Positions 22,123 to 29,117 of a stretch of DNA of 30,329 bases are shown piece by piece. The DNA comes from a virus, in IMG/VR virus record IMGVR_UViG_3300040808_000290, positions 1 through 30,329 of that record; one strand, written 5' to 3'. The notes beneath the pieces are model-generated. The model searched no databases and was not told the origin of the DNA. It was given only the letters and a program-made list of their open reading frames with translations. Position 1 is the first letter of the stretch; each line of letters begins with the position of its first letter. The position numbers and the translations under genes are program-made.

Positions 22123-22757
22123 CCTGTATTGCTCTTTTGTTCCTCATAAGGTAGTGATTCTTGCCATCTTTTTTGGTTCAAATAGGTAGCAAGGTGTGGT
22201 AAAAATTTCATTTTGCCTGCTGTGTCATGATTTTCTAGGTACTTGGGTATGTGTTCTAGCACCTTCTTGCGATCATTTGCGCCAAGACGTTTCCATGATC
22301 TAAGTGCAGGTTGCTTTCCCACCTTCTTACCATACATATTCCAAACCTTGTCAAATTCGTGGGGGTCTTTAGTGTCTACGTTAGTAGATACTAAAAGGGG
22401 TTTTTCTTCTTTGTTATTACTCTTTGTTATTATACCCCTTAATTCTGTGGGCTGTACCCCATAATTTTGTGGGGTGGTATCCACAAACTTGTGTATCTGC
22501 AAATAACGCTGTCTAAGGACGTTATTTACCCTCATGTGTCTATATACATACCCTTTACCCTCAAGTGCCTGCAAATGCCTTCTAATCGTTTCCTCGCTGC
22601 TGTTCATGATGTTTGCCAAATAGCCATTGCTAGGATAGCATTCTCCATTCTCATCACATAAATTCGATATCACAGCGTACAATATCTTTTGCGTGTCTGT
22701 CAAATTACGATCATAAAGGACATCTGCTGTAAGTACCGCGTACCAATTTCTCTTCAT
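22107..22757 (-). CDS. Replication initiator / replisome organiser with winged HTH
   Basis: 216 residues. The N-terminal 80 residues form a winged HTH (LTDTQKILYAVISNLCDENG, CYPSNGYLANIMNSSEETIR, RHLQALEGKGYVYRHM), as in phage replication organisers. A linker of about 40 residues follows (VDTTPQNYGVQPTELRGIIT), then the C-terminal section FDKVWNMYGKKVGKQPALRS with LPHLATYLNQKRWQESLPYE, typical of DnaD/O-like proteins of phages. Such proteins bind the origin and recruit the helicase. The DNA for the linker carries repeats out of codon phase (22408-22495), as in the lambda O gene, which suggests the origin is inside this gene. Confidence 0.8.
   Translation of the reverse strand: MKRNWYAVLTADVLYDRNLTDTQKILYAVISNLCDENGECYPSNGYLANIMNSSEETIRRHLQALEGKGYVYRHMRVNNVLRQRYLQIHKFVDTTPQNYGVQPTELRGIITKSNNKEEKPLLVSTNVDTKDPHEFDKVWNMYGKKVGKQPALRSWKRLGANDRKKVLEHIPKYLENHDTAGKMKFLPHLATYLNQKRWQESLPYEEQKSNTGWELS
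22408..22495 (-). other. Probable replication origin repeats (iterons and AT-rich 13-mers)
   Basis: Two 18-bp copies with 16 of 18 bases identical lie at 22434-22451 (accccttaattctgtggg) and 22456-22473 (accccataattttgtggg), a 22-bp period; a third, degenerate copy is in phase at 22478-22495 (10 of 18 by eye). Next to them the 12-mer tctttgttatta is repeated with 13-bp period at 22408-22419 and 22421-22432. Neither 22 nor 13 is a multiple of three, so protein repeats do not explain them. The array lies in the linker of the initiator gene. Confidence 0.6.
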
Positions 22758-22852
22758 GTCTTGCTTGTTTCCTATAAATATAGTACATTTACCGCTTCTA
22801 GAATATCTTTACCCGTTTCGGGTTTCATGATCTCTAGTATTGCTTGTAAATG
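22758..22852 (-). other. Short gap with a small hairpin and a possible 18-codon ORF
   Basis: Between the replication gene and the next stop codon lie about 100 bp. A 5-bp hairpin ACCCG-TTT-CGGGT is at 22811-22823. An 18-codon ORF (MKPETGKDILEAVNVLYL) starts within the gap and is in frame with the upstream gene beyond its stop. No clear promoter was found. Confidence 0.35.
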
Positions 22853-22877
22853 GAAAGGGGGTTATTTGCCCCCTTTC
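22853..22877 (-). terminator. Perfect 9-bp stem overlapping a stop codon
   Basis: gaaaggggg (22853-22861) and ccccctttc (22869-22877) form a perfect inverted repeat with a 7-nt loop. On the minus strand the loop contains the TAA stop of the 154-residue gene. The transcript lacks a U tract after the stem (CATTTAC follows), so it is a weak terminator; attenuation, RNA stability or read-through control are other options. Confidence 0.45.
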
Positions 22878-23326
22878 TTTATTTCCTTAAAACGTATAAC
22901 AGGTGCATTACTCTTGTATCCTGCAGGACCTACAATCTCCCCTGTATCCTCGTCTACTAGGATCTGCCCTTTCATGTGCATCTTGTAGGCTTGCTTGTGC
23001 TTCTCCTTTAGGTCTTTAAGTTGTTGTTCTAGTGCAACCACCTCCCTAATACTAGAATAGTCATAGCGTCCACTACCCTCTTGGTGTGTTATTTCATACC
23101 CGTCCTGTATATGTATGCCATGAGGTACACCTTCACACGCTTCTATAGCAGCAGTAGTGACGTGCATCTTAATACCCTTCTCAACGGCTTCTATGGTACG
23201 TCTAACCTCCCTGAGTGCAATCGCTGCACTCAAGGGGTTTACTTTAAATTCTAGGACTGCATGCCCTACCTCAGTAATAGCGTCCAACGCGCTCTGTTTT
23301 TTGCTAATGATCTCGATATTGCTCAT
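22862..23326 (-). CDS. Hypothetical early protein
   Basis: 154 residues beginning MSNIEIISKKQSALDAITEV. Helical, with ALREVRRTIEAVEKGIKMHV, then HIQDGYEITHQEGSGRYDYS, LEQQLKDLKEKHKQAYKMHM and a C-terminal part GEIVGPAGYKSNAPVIRFKE. The QEGSGRYDYSSI part is one I recall in small proteins encoded next to SSB-like genes in flavobacterial phages, of unknown role. The final codons form one arm of the hairpin at 22853-22877. It directly follows the SSB-like gene, which suggests recombination or replication. Confidence 0.6.
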   Translation of the reverse strand: MSNIEIISKKQSALDAITEVGHAVLEFKVNPLSAAIALREVRRTIEAVEKGIKMHVTTAAIEACEGVPHGIHIQDGYEITHQEGSGRYDYSSIREVVALEQQLKDLKEKHKQAYKMHMKGQILVDEDTGEIVGPAGYKSNAPVIRFKEIKKGGK

Positions 23327-23329
23327 AAT

Positions 23330-23809
23330 CTAGAAAGGTAAATCGTCTGTACTTCCGTCGGGTAGATTAGCAGTTGGCTTGTGAGGCACAACGTCTACCT
23401 TCTCATCATACACCCACTTGATCATTTCGTCTGCACACGAGAACAAGTCTTTGCGATCAATAAGTTTTGCAGTAGCCAATTCTGTAGCTGACTTCAATAC
23501 TGCTAGCTTGGCTATACGTCTATCCTTTTCAGGATCTGCTTTGCTCTTGTAGCCGCCTCCACTATAACCCCCTACAGGCTGTGCAGGTTTGATAGTGTAA
23601 AATGTGTTTCCATTGTACTCTCTAGAGGTTATTGTGTATTCTGCCTCCTGCCCTGTCACAAACTTGTTTTGATCTTGTGACTTAGAGCTGTATTCTCCTG
23701 CGTCCCCGTTCTCAAACGAAATCTCAAATTTGTACATCGTTCCATACTTGCTTTCCCAAGTACCATTTCCCTGTGCGCTTGTTACTACGCTCTTCTTAGT
23801 TTCTGCCAT
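23330..23809 (-). CDS. Single-stranded DNA-binding-like protein
   Basis: 159 residues. An OB-fold-like first part (GNGTWESKYGTMYKFEISFE, then EYSSKSQDQNKFVTGQEAEY and YNGNTFYTIKPAQ), a Gly-rich linker (GGYSGGGYKSK), a helical part, and the end STDDLPF. The acidic-hydrophobic tip DDLPF is like the DDIPF tail of SSB proteins that docks replication enzymes. The overall order differs from host SSB, so a phage variant is likely. It overlaps the upstream gene by 25 bp and precedes the replication initiator. Confidence 0.7.
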   Translation of the reverse strand: MAETKKSVVTSAQGNGTWESKYGTMYKFEISFENGDAGEYSSKSQDQNKFVTGQEAEYTITSREYNGNTFYTIKPAQPVGGYSGGGYKSKADPEKDRRIAKLAVLKSATELATAKLIDRKDLFSCADEMIKWVYDEKVDVVPHKPTANLPDGSTDDLPF

Positions 23810-23994
23810 TTTCTTTCGGCTTTTAATTTATAATTGAACTTTTGCAGTATCTCTGCCTTCTTTTCTTCGCTGAGTTTGCCATTGTTGAAAGCGTGCCTCC
23901 ATGTGGCTATGGTGAAATAGTTTCCACCAATTTGGTCAGCTAGTGTTTGGTTATCCTGCCTGAATAACCTATCCAACGCATCGTCTGTGATCAT
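23785..23994 (-). CDS. Small HTH-like protein
   Basis: 69 residues. Pattern: LADQIGGNYFTIATWRHAFN (18-37), a helix-turn-helix-like stretch, then GKLSEEKKAEILQKFNYKLK and a basic end AERKWQKLRRA. This fits small DNA-binding regulators in Bacteroidetes phages. It overlaps the SSB-like gene by 25 bp and the upstream gene by 4 bp. The HTH call is from pattern only. Confidence 0.6.
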   Translation of the reverse strand: MITDDALDRLFRQDNQTLADQIGGNYFTIATWRHAFNNGKLSEEKKAEILQKFNYKLKAERKWQKLRRA

Positions 23995-24227
23995 GTATCT
24001 AGTTTATTAAAATAGTGTTTTATCATTTCTATGGCTTCCGCTTTGGTAGCGTATAAGAGATCACCATACATTAGCTGCTCAAGGTCTATAGTAGTACACC
24101 ACAAAGACCATTTCAACACACCACGCGCATTTGGGTTTTCTAGAGTATCACTAATATCTACGAGCGTTATGTTATGACCTTTTATGGTCAACCAATAGTT
24201 ACCTTTTTGTAGTCTTTTGATTTTCAT
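23991..24227 (-). CDS. Hypothetical small early protein
   Basis: 78 residues from ATG at 24227 (MKIKRLQKGNYWLTIKGHNI), one base after the upstream stop; the frame runs further upstream only through the neighbouring gene. It contains ITLVDISDTLENPNARG, LWCTTIDLEQLMYGDLLYAT and a helical end KAEAIEMIKHYFNKLDT. Alpha/beta, family unknown. It lies in the first operon from the 24.4-kb promoter. Confidence 0.6.
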   Translation of the reverse strand: MKIKRLQKGNYWLTIKGHNITLVDISDTLENPNARGVLKWSLWCTTIDLEQLMYGDLLYATKAEAIEMIKHYFNKLDT

Positions 24228-24228
24228 A

Positions 24229-24387
24229 TTAAAACTGCATAAAGTCAATAAGGCGTTCACTCATAATCTTGCCGTTTCTCCAAATCTCTGTACTTGGGCA
24301 TTCACCTGTTGAAACTGCAAAGTCTACCAATTCTTGTAGGCTGTTGCTTTCAAATTCTACATTCCTAATAATAATCATGTATTCCAT
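24229..24387 (-). CDS. Hypothetical leader-proximal early protein
   Basis: 52 residues from ATG at 24387 to TAA at 24229, about 17 nt after the predicted transcription start. Sequence begins MEYMIIIRNVEFESNSLQEL and ends GKIMSERLIDFMQF. It is the first gene of the early operon. No family recognised. The good distance from the promoter and immediate continuation into the next gene support it. Confidence 0.7.
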   Translation of the reverse strand: MEYMIIIRNVEFESNSLQELVDFAVSTGECPSTEIWRNGKIMSERLIDFMQF

Positions 24388-24410
24388 GTCGTATTGCTTT
24401 TAAATTCTTT

Positions 24411-24442
24411 GCTAAGATACACATTATTTTTTATCTACCAAA
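24411..24442 (-). promoter_or_regulatory. Bacteroidetes-type promoter, copy 1
   Basis: On the minus strand TTTG (24442-24439) is followed after 19 bp by TATCTTAGC (24419-24411). The expected pattern is TTTG, about 19 bp, TAnnTTTG. The start of transcription would be near 24404, 17 nt before the first ATG. The region between lysis genes and early genes, 24388-24465, holds only this element and T-rich DNA. Confidence 0.72.
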
Positions 24443-24465
24443 AAAACATGACAAAAAAAAATGAC

Positions 24466-24903
24466 CTAGCGATCACTTTTCTTTATGCCACCAAAGTAGA
24501 AACTAAATATCATGAGTGCCACACCTTCCACTATTCCTATGAGGTGCGTAAATATGGTTTCATTGTGTTGAGGCACTTCTCGGAATACTATAGTAGTGAC
24601 CAAGAATAAAAACGCCAACAGCCCTACCATTCCCGTTATAGAAAACAGCCAATCCTTTGCTCCTGCCTCTACCATACCAACCTGTCTTTTGCGTGCGGAG
24701 TCCCTGTCTGCTGTCTCCTTTGCGTACATTTCGAGTAAGTGGTCACGCATGGCTTGTTTTTCTACAGGATCTATTGCCTCATCACGATCAATGAGGTTTT
24801 TTACTATACCCAAGACACCCTTATCAGGCAAGAGGTCACCTGCATTGTCTAGCAGTTGAGGTGCTTTAGACTTTAGGTATGATAGTAACTTGTTGTTTTT
24901 CAT
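24466..24903 (-). CDS. Holin candidate with two membrane segments
   Basis: 145 residues. The first 80 residues are helical and charged (LLDNAGDLLPDKGVLGIVKN, RDSARKRQVGM), followed by two predicted transmembrane helices: WLFSITGMVGLLAFLFLVTT (85-104) and THLIGIVEGVALMIFSFYFG (119-138), and a basic tail. The order 'RDSARKR then two membrane helices' is like phage holins of the 3TM/2TM types in Bacteroidetes phages. Holins form membrane holes to let the amidase reach the wall. It lies 0.3 kb after the amidase gene. Alternative: a spanin-like or anti-holin membrane protein. Confidence 0.7.
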   Translation of the reverse strand: MKNNKLLSYLKSKAPQLLDNAGDLLPDKGVLGIVKNLIDRDEAIDPVEKQAMRDHLLEMYAKETADRDSARKRQVGMVEAGAKDWLFSITGMVGLLAFLFLVTTIVFREVPQHNETIFTHLIGIVEGVALMIFSFYFGGIKKSDR

Positions 24904-24913
24904 GTTTTATGTC

Positions 24914-25030
24914 TTATGATCCACAGCCTTCACATTCTTCGGGGTTGTCTACGTTGCATGTAGGTTGAGGCTTGTGTGTCAGTTCGTTAATGAAGCTATC
25001 TAAGCTATCATTATCATGTGTTATGTTCAT
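24914..25030 (-). CDS. Tiny acidic Cys-containing protein
   Basis: 38 residues from ATG at 25030 (immediately after the upstream TAA) to TAA at 24914. It begins MNITHDNDSLDSFINELTHK and ends in PEECEGCGS, with three Cys residues, one earlier and two near the end. No signal peptide is visible. Position in the lysis module is the only clue. Confidence 0.5.
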   Translation of the reverse strand: MNITHDNDSLDSFINELTHKPQPTCNVDNPEECEGCGS

Positions 25031-25183
25031 TTATTCTTCTTTATTCATTAAATACCAACGCTGCGCTGTATAACCTATTGAGGCTATCAACAGCACTATC
25101 TTTAACATAGCCTCTAAATTAGACATTGAGATCAACATCGTAGCAGTATTTATCATATAAACTTTTAAGTCTGTGGAATTCAT
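25031..25183 (-). CDS. Small membrane protein, second holin candidate
   Basis: 50 residues from ATG at 25183, which overlaps the amidase stop as ATGA. It has a short polar start (MNSTDLKVYMINTAT), one transmembrane helix around LEAMLKIVLLIASIGYTAQR (24-42) and a basic-polar tail. This pattern, often with SNLE...LKIVLLxxSIGYT, occurs next to endolysin genes in flavobacterial phages as I recall. It could be a holin, a pinholin, or a regulator of the larger holin gene that follows. Confidence 0.65.
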   Translation of the reverse strand: MNSTDLKVYMINTATMLISMSNLEAMLKIVLLIASIGYTAQRWYLMNKEE

Positions 25184-25593
25184 TTTAGTATGTGTTTAAA
25201 CTTGTCCTGCACATCAAATGACGGGCAGGCTTTGTTAGAAAATTCATTGTGTCCATGAAGCGTTGCATCAGGATAGCGCGTCATAAGATCTTTTAACAAG
25301 TTGGTCATAGCACCCATCTGTCTACCTCTTAACGTATCCTTAGGCTTTCTGCTGCTGTCTAAGCCTCCTGTATAGCATATACCTATACTTGACCTGTTTT
25401 GTCCTTTAGAATGCGCTCCTGTGACGCTCTCAAGCCTTCCTACACCAATAGAGCCGTCTAGTTCTACGACATAGTGATATCCTATATCCTTCCAACCTCG
25501 CTTCAAATGCCATTCGCGTATGGTTTCCGTCTTGATATTTGCGCCCTCTATAGTCGCGCTGCAATGCACTATGATCTTGTCTATCTTTCTCAT
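25180..25593 (-). CDS. N-acetylmuramoyl-L-alanine amidase (endolysin)
   Basis: 137 residues from ATG at 25593, which overlaps the upstream TGA (ATGA); two codons upstream is only TTG. Amidase_2 / T7 lysozyme-like: zinc ligands are His10 (IIVHCSAT), His115 (HGHNEFSN) and Cys123 (KACPSFDV), with Lys121 nearby; GYHYVVELDGSIGVGR (38-53) and GAHSKGQNRSSIGICYTGG (59-77) are typical. It cleaves the bond between N-acetylmuramate and L-alanine in peptidoglycan. It has no signal peptide, so export depends on a holin. It is followed by two membrane protein genes. Confidence 0.93.
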   Translation of the reverse strand: MRKIDKIIVHCSATIEGANIKTETIREWHLKRGWKDIGYHYVVELDGSIGVGRLESVTGAHSKGQNRSSIGICYTGGLDSSRKPKDTLRGRQMGAMTNLLKDLMTRYPDATLHGHNEFSNKACPSFDVQDKFKHILK

Positions 25594-26462
25594 GTCCAAA
25601 TAGTAGGTGTTATGATTGAATTGTCTTTATGAAATTCAGTTTTCTTGGTGGCAAGATCTACATGAAAGTCTGCTACAACACATCCAAGTGGTTTAGGAGG
25701 TGCGCCTCTTTCAACGTGCCAACCCATGTAGCCGTCCTCATATTCGTCTTTGTATGTACCTGTTCGAAAGTGGTGAACGTGTCTATGATCAGGTCTATTC
25801 ATTGTGTTTAGATACTTCTTAGACCACAGCATAGTGTATAATTCGTGAACGTGTCCCATAGTTATGATGTCTGCACCTTCAATATCTGCCATTTGTCTTT
25901 GATGCTGTATAGTCCCTTTGGTCACAGGACCACCGCCTCCTGAACCATGATAGTAGTAGACCTTTGTAGTGGCATTCCTTTTGCTTCCCATGTATGGTCT
26001 TTGACGAATTGTAATCCAACCGCCATACCCACCTGTTTGGATATTGGTCTTGTAGGTCATGTTCATAAGATCTACAAAGCGTTGCAATGGATCTGTTTCT
26101 ACATTCTTTATGATAGCCGTTTCATGATTACCATAGCCAATAAGTAGCAGGATATCACGATAAGGCGCAAACCACTCCACAGCGTCTTGAATTACAGCAT
26201 CTAGATAGTTGGCTTTGTTGTGTTCGGGACGTATGTTCTTTTTGCTACGTCTCGGATCATACTTGCCCTGCATAAGACAAAAGGTGTCACCATTAAGAAT
26301 AACACCACGATTTTCTGCAAGACAGCGGTCTAGGTGCTTTTTAAGAAGCACGCGGTCACAATGCGGATTGTCCCAATGTAGATCACTCATAAAGGCAAAC
26401 TTTGCTTCTTTACCTTTACACTCTATGATGTGACTATTTCTATGAGCCTGTTTTACGATCAT
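25590..26462 (-). CDS. Calcineurin-like metallophosphoesterase
   Basis: 290 residues. All main family motifs: SDLHWDNPH (26-34), ILNGDTF (55-61), IGYGNHETA (108-116), YYHGSGGGGP (170-179) and ITMGHVHELY (200-209), giving a two-metal centre. Members act as phosphodiesterases, protein or nucleotide phosphatases or DNA nucleases; the substrate here is unknown. Its position between fibre and endolysin genes is found in Bacteroidetes phages; a role in phosphate-containing envelope polymers or in DNA metabolism are both possible. It is coupled upstream to the Cys mini-protein and downstream to the amidase by 4-bp overlaps. Confidence 0.88.
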   Translation of the reverse strand: MIVKQAHRNSHIIECKGKEAKFAFMSDLHWDNPHCDRVLLKKHLDRCLAENRGVILNGDTFCLMQGKYDPRRSKKNIRPEHNKANYLDAVIQDAVEWFAPYRDILLLIGYGNHETAIIKNVETDPLQRFVDLMNMTYKTNIQTGGYGGWITIRQRPYMGSKRNATTKVYYYHGSGGGGPVTKGTIQHQRQMADIEGADIITMGHVHELYTMLWSKKYLNTMNRPDHRHVHHFRTGTYKDEYEDGYMGWHVERGAPPKPLGCVVADFHVDLATKKTEFHKDNSIITPTIWT

Positions 26463-26605
26463 GACGCGGCTCTAGTTCTACCTACTCCTTGAGCCTGTAG
26501 TGATCCGTCACAACACTCTCTACGATATTTGTTGTCTTCGCACAAACATCCTCTTTTGCTGTTTCTAGGACTTGTTCTGCTTGGTGTTTTGTCTTGACTA
26601 TTCAT
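26459..26605 (-). CDS. Cys-rich mini-protein
   Basis: 48 residues from ATG at 26605 to TGA at 26459; it overlaps the next gene by 4 bp (ATGA) and the upstream gene by 8 bp. It is basic with a Cys motif RGCLCEDNKYRRECCDGSLQ then AQGVGRT. I recall a recurring family in flavobacterial phages with CxC, Y, xxCCxGxxxAQGIG, of unknown role. The four cysteines could form a small metal site or two disulfides. The frame is short but conserved in appearance. Confidence 0.7.
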   Translation of the reverse strand: MNSQDKTPSRTSPRNSKRGCLCEDNKYRRECCDGSLQAQGVGRTRAAS

Positions 26606-26969
26606 TTTCTACAGGTTTAGGTGGATTGCAGTATTCGCTATCGGGGTACAACTCACAATAAGTCTTAGCGTACTCATCTCTTTGACTTGAACTGCCAAAG
26701 TTATGAATACCCATAGGCGTAGGAAATACCATAGCACTATCCCAAGATTGTAGAGGCGTTATAGACCAAGATACATCTACTGCGTACATTGTAGACACTA
26801 CGGCTTCTTTTATGGTGTTGCCTTCCTCATCTATTACGGGAGGTTCAATAGTTAGGTAGCCTAACTTAACCACCGATTGCGTAAGACTGCCTTCTTCGTT
26901 TCTTAAAAGGTCTATTGCAGCATCTGCTGCTGCCTCATCTACAAACTCGTATTTTCTTGTTATTCTCAT
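26598..26969 (-). CDS. Fibre-associated hypothetical protein
   Basis: 123 residues, starting MRITRKYEFVDEAAADAAID and with a central VVSTMYAVDVSWSITPLQSW and a later FPTPMGIHNFGSSSQ and ending in acidic residues with CELYPDSEYCNPPKP. ATG overlaps the fibre stop as ATGA. A chaperone or attachment protein for the fibre is plausible by position alone. No motif identifies it. Confidence 0.6.
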   Translation of the reverse strand: MRITRKYEFVDEAAADAAIDLLRNEEGSLTQSVVKLGYLTIEPPVIDEEGNTIKEAVVSTMYAVDVSWSITPLQSWDSAMVFPTPMGIHNFGSSSQRDEYAKTYCELYPDSEYCNPPKPVENE

Positions 26970-29113
26970 AGCGTAGTAAGTGCTTTACAATTATCTTCCG
27001 ATAAAACCTCTTTATAGATTATAGACTCCTTCACTATACCGCCTAACTCATTATTAGTAGTACCATCTTCTGCCGTTCCTATATACACATCCGTAGTAGC
27101 GGGTACTGAAGCCGAAGTATCGGTAAATTCAAGTTCACCATCTAAATAAACTTTATACTCGTTTGCTTTGTAACTTATGGCTACTTTATGGCTTCCTATT
27201 ATTGAGGTTCCCGCTATTGCTTGGAATACTTGAGTAGTGCCACCAGTAACGGCAAAAGCTACAAGTTCTGCGGTAGTGTTATTCTTTGCAAGTAATATCC
27301 TATTTTGAGTAACGCCCGTTCCTAAACCAATAATGCGATTAAATACGCCACTATCTGCCGCTCCGTTGTATTCAAACTCACAATAGATAGTACCTTCCGT
27401 TTGACCTATTAAACCGCTTATGCTTGTCTTGGTACATTCATCCGCATTCCTCGTTTCTGAACCTCCCGAATGGTTTGGGATATATGAGGTAGGGTATGAG
27501 CCTTCTTCCATTTGTGCGCCCCATAAATAATAACCTTTACCCGTACCAAGATAAGATGGAATAGGATTGGTAGTTGAATTTGTTATACCTGCAACAAAGC
27601 TAATCGTAGCCAATGTATAAGTCATATGAATTCTATACCACCCATTTGAATAATCTACTACACCACTTGAAATAATATCCGAACCTTCATCAACAATAGT
27701 AGCGGTATCAAAATCAAAAATAATATAAGAATTTCCACCAACTCCGTTAGTTCTCAATGAGGCATATATTCCGCTATCTTTCTTTTTTACAAAAGCAGAT
27801 TGAGTATAGGTTGTAGAAGAAGTTGTCGTTACACCTTTTAACAAATAATGTGAGCTAGTTGAAGATTCTTCATAAACCAAAGCAGCAGAATTTTTACCGC
27901 TTGGCGATTGCGTTGCATTATGTGATACATCAGTTCCGTAAGGACTTAATTCTGATTGGGCTATATATTCCGAGTACTCAACCAAATTAGTCCTACTCGG
28001 CTCTAAAAGCAGACTCGGACAACTTGCCCCACCGCTATAGTCAAATCTTGGCTCTTGTTCTAATAGTCCCGCCTTGCCGCTACTCGCTCCCGATTCAATG
28101 TAGTCTGTTGCTACTAAACCTTGTTCTAATTGGGCATCTTGATATAAAATGCTTCCTGTAGTTCCTCCTGTTGAACCATTAAGAGCAGGTCTAAAATTAA
28201 TTTTTGTTATCGTAGCATTACACGATAAAATACAACGATACCATCCATTACCTACATCTACTTTATCAGCGGCTATTGAAAGTCCCGATACACTTGGAAC
28301 AACACTATTAGTAAGGTTAAATGAAACAGACAAAGTTCCTCCACTATGGTTTATTCTAAACTGTACTTGATTCACATCAGTTTCCCCACTTGGAAGTTTA
28401 GCATATATTGATATAGTGCTTATGCCGCTAACTGATGATACACTTTGATTAAGTCCATCAAAAGCACCTGCCTTTGTATACTTCCAAGCATCGTTAGTTC
28501 CGTCATAGCCTTCAAATCCACTTACGATTGTACCGCCATCATCAGCCCAAGTAGTGTCAAACTGATTACTTTGCTTCAAAAGATTCTCCCTTCCTTTCTC
28601 TATCAGTCCGTTGCTATCTACCCTTGTAGCCGTTAGGTTTGAACCTCTTGAAAAGGTGAAGTCCCCATCTCCTACAATTACTTCTCTAACTGATACATTA
28701 TCAATTACTGCCGTTGTTGTAGCAAACGAACTATCTCTCCTAATGTCTAAATATGTATTTGTAGCCGTAAAGGTTACTGAAGCTATACCACTATTTGTAA
28801 TTACTTGCGATGTAGCAACCCTTAAACCTCCTACAATAGAATTTATATCAAAAGTTGCTTTGTATGTTTTCCCAATGGTTAAAACATTAGTTTGAACTAC
28901 TGCAGCATAAGCATAACCCGTGCTTGTAATAGTTGCAACACCACCACTTATAGTAGCATTTGTTTTAGTCCAATCGCTATCAGTATCAAAACCACCATTA
29001 GTAACCAACTCATTCCCGTATTCGGGAACGGGCTTTATACTATAAGCCTTCCCATCTTTCCCCGCACCACCGCTTGGTAAGAAAACTAAACTTGCATCAT
29101 CGTAAAAACTCAT
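26966..29113 (-). CDS. Fibre-like protein with carbohydrate-binding and LamG-type modules
   Basis: 715 residues. It begins MSFYDDASLVFLPSGGAGKD, then a carbohydrate-binding-like module (NELVTNGGFDTDSDWTKTNA, about 34-145), a phage linker motif FTFSRGSNLTATRVDSNGLI (about 153-172), a second module (NLLKQSNQFDTTWADDGG and later ILYQDAQLEQG), a third (TNLVEYSEYI, GYYLWGAQMEEGSYPTSYIP), and a C-terminal LamG/concanavalin-like module (EGTIYCEFEYNGAADSG, HKVAISYKANEYKVYLDGE, DVYIGTAEDGTTNNELGG). Such proteins usually bind host polysaccharide and form fibres or tail appendages. Codons look different from the core: Leu TTA and Arg AGG appear often, compared with CTA/CTT and CGT/AGA elsewhere. Module transfer is plausible. 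Confidence 0.82.
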   Translation of the reverse strand: MSFYDDASLVFLPSGGAGKDGKAYSIKPVPEYGNELVTNGGFDTDSDWTKTNATISGGVATITSTGYAYAAVVQTNVLTIGKTYKATFDINSIVGGLRVATSQVITNSGIASVTFTATNTYLDIRRDSSFATTTAVIDNVSVREVIVGDGDFTFSRGSNLTATRVDSNGLIEKGRENLLKQSNQFDTTWADDGGTIVSGFEGYDGTNDAWKYTKAGAFDGLNQSVSSVSGISTISIYAKLPSGETDVNQVQFRINHSGGTLSVSFNLTNSVVPSVSGLSIAADKVDVGNGWYRCILSCNATITKINFRPALNGSTGGTTGSILYQDAQLEQGLVATDYIESGASSGKAGLLEQEPRFDYSGGASCPSLLLEPSRTNLVEYSEYIAQSELSPYGTDVSHNATQSPSGKNSAALVYEESSTSSHYLLKGVTTTSSTTYTQSAFVKKKDSGIYASLRTNGVGGNSYIIFDFDTATIVDEGSDIISSGVVDYSNGWYRIHMTYTLATISFVAGITNSTTNPIPSYLGTGKGYYLWGAQMEEGSYPTSYIPNHSGGSETRNADECTKTSISGLIGQTEGTIYCEFEYNGAADSGVFNRIIGLGTGVTQNRILLAKNNTTAELVAFAVTGGTTQVFQAIAGTSIIGSHKVAISYKANEYKVYLDGELEFTDTSASVPATTDVYIGTAEDGTTNNELGGIVKESIIYKEVLSEDNCKALTTL

Positions 29114-29117
29114 ATCG

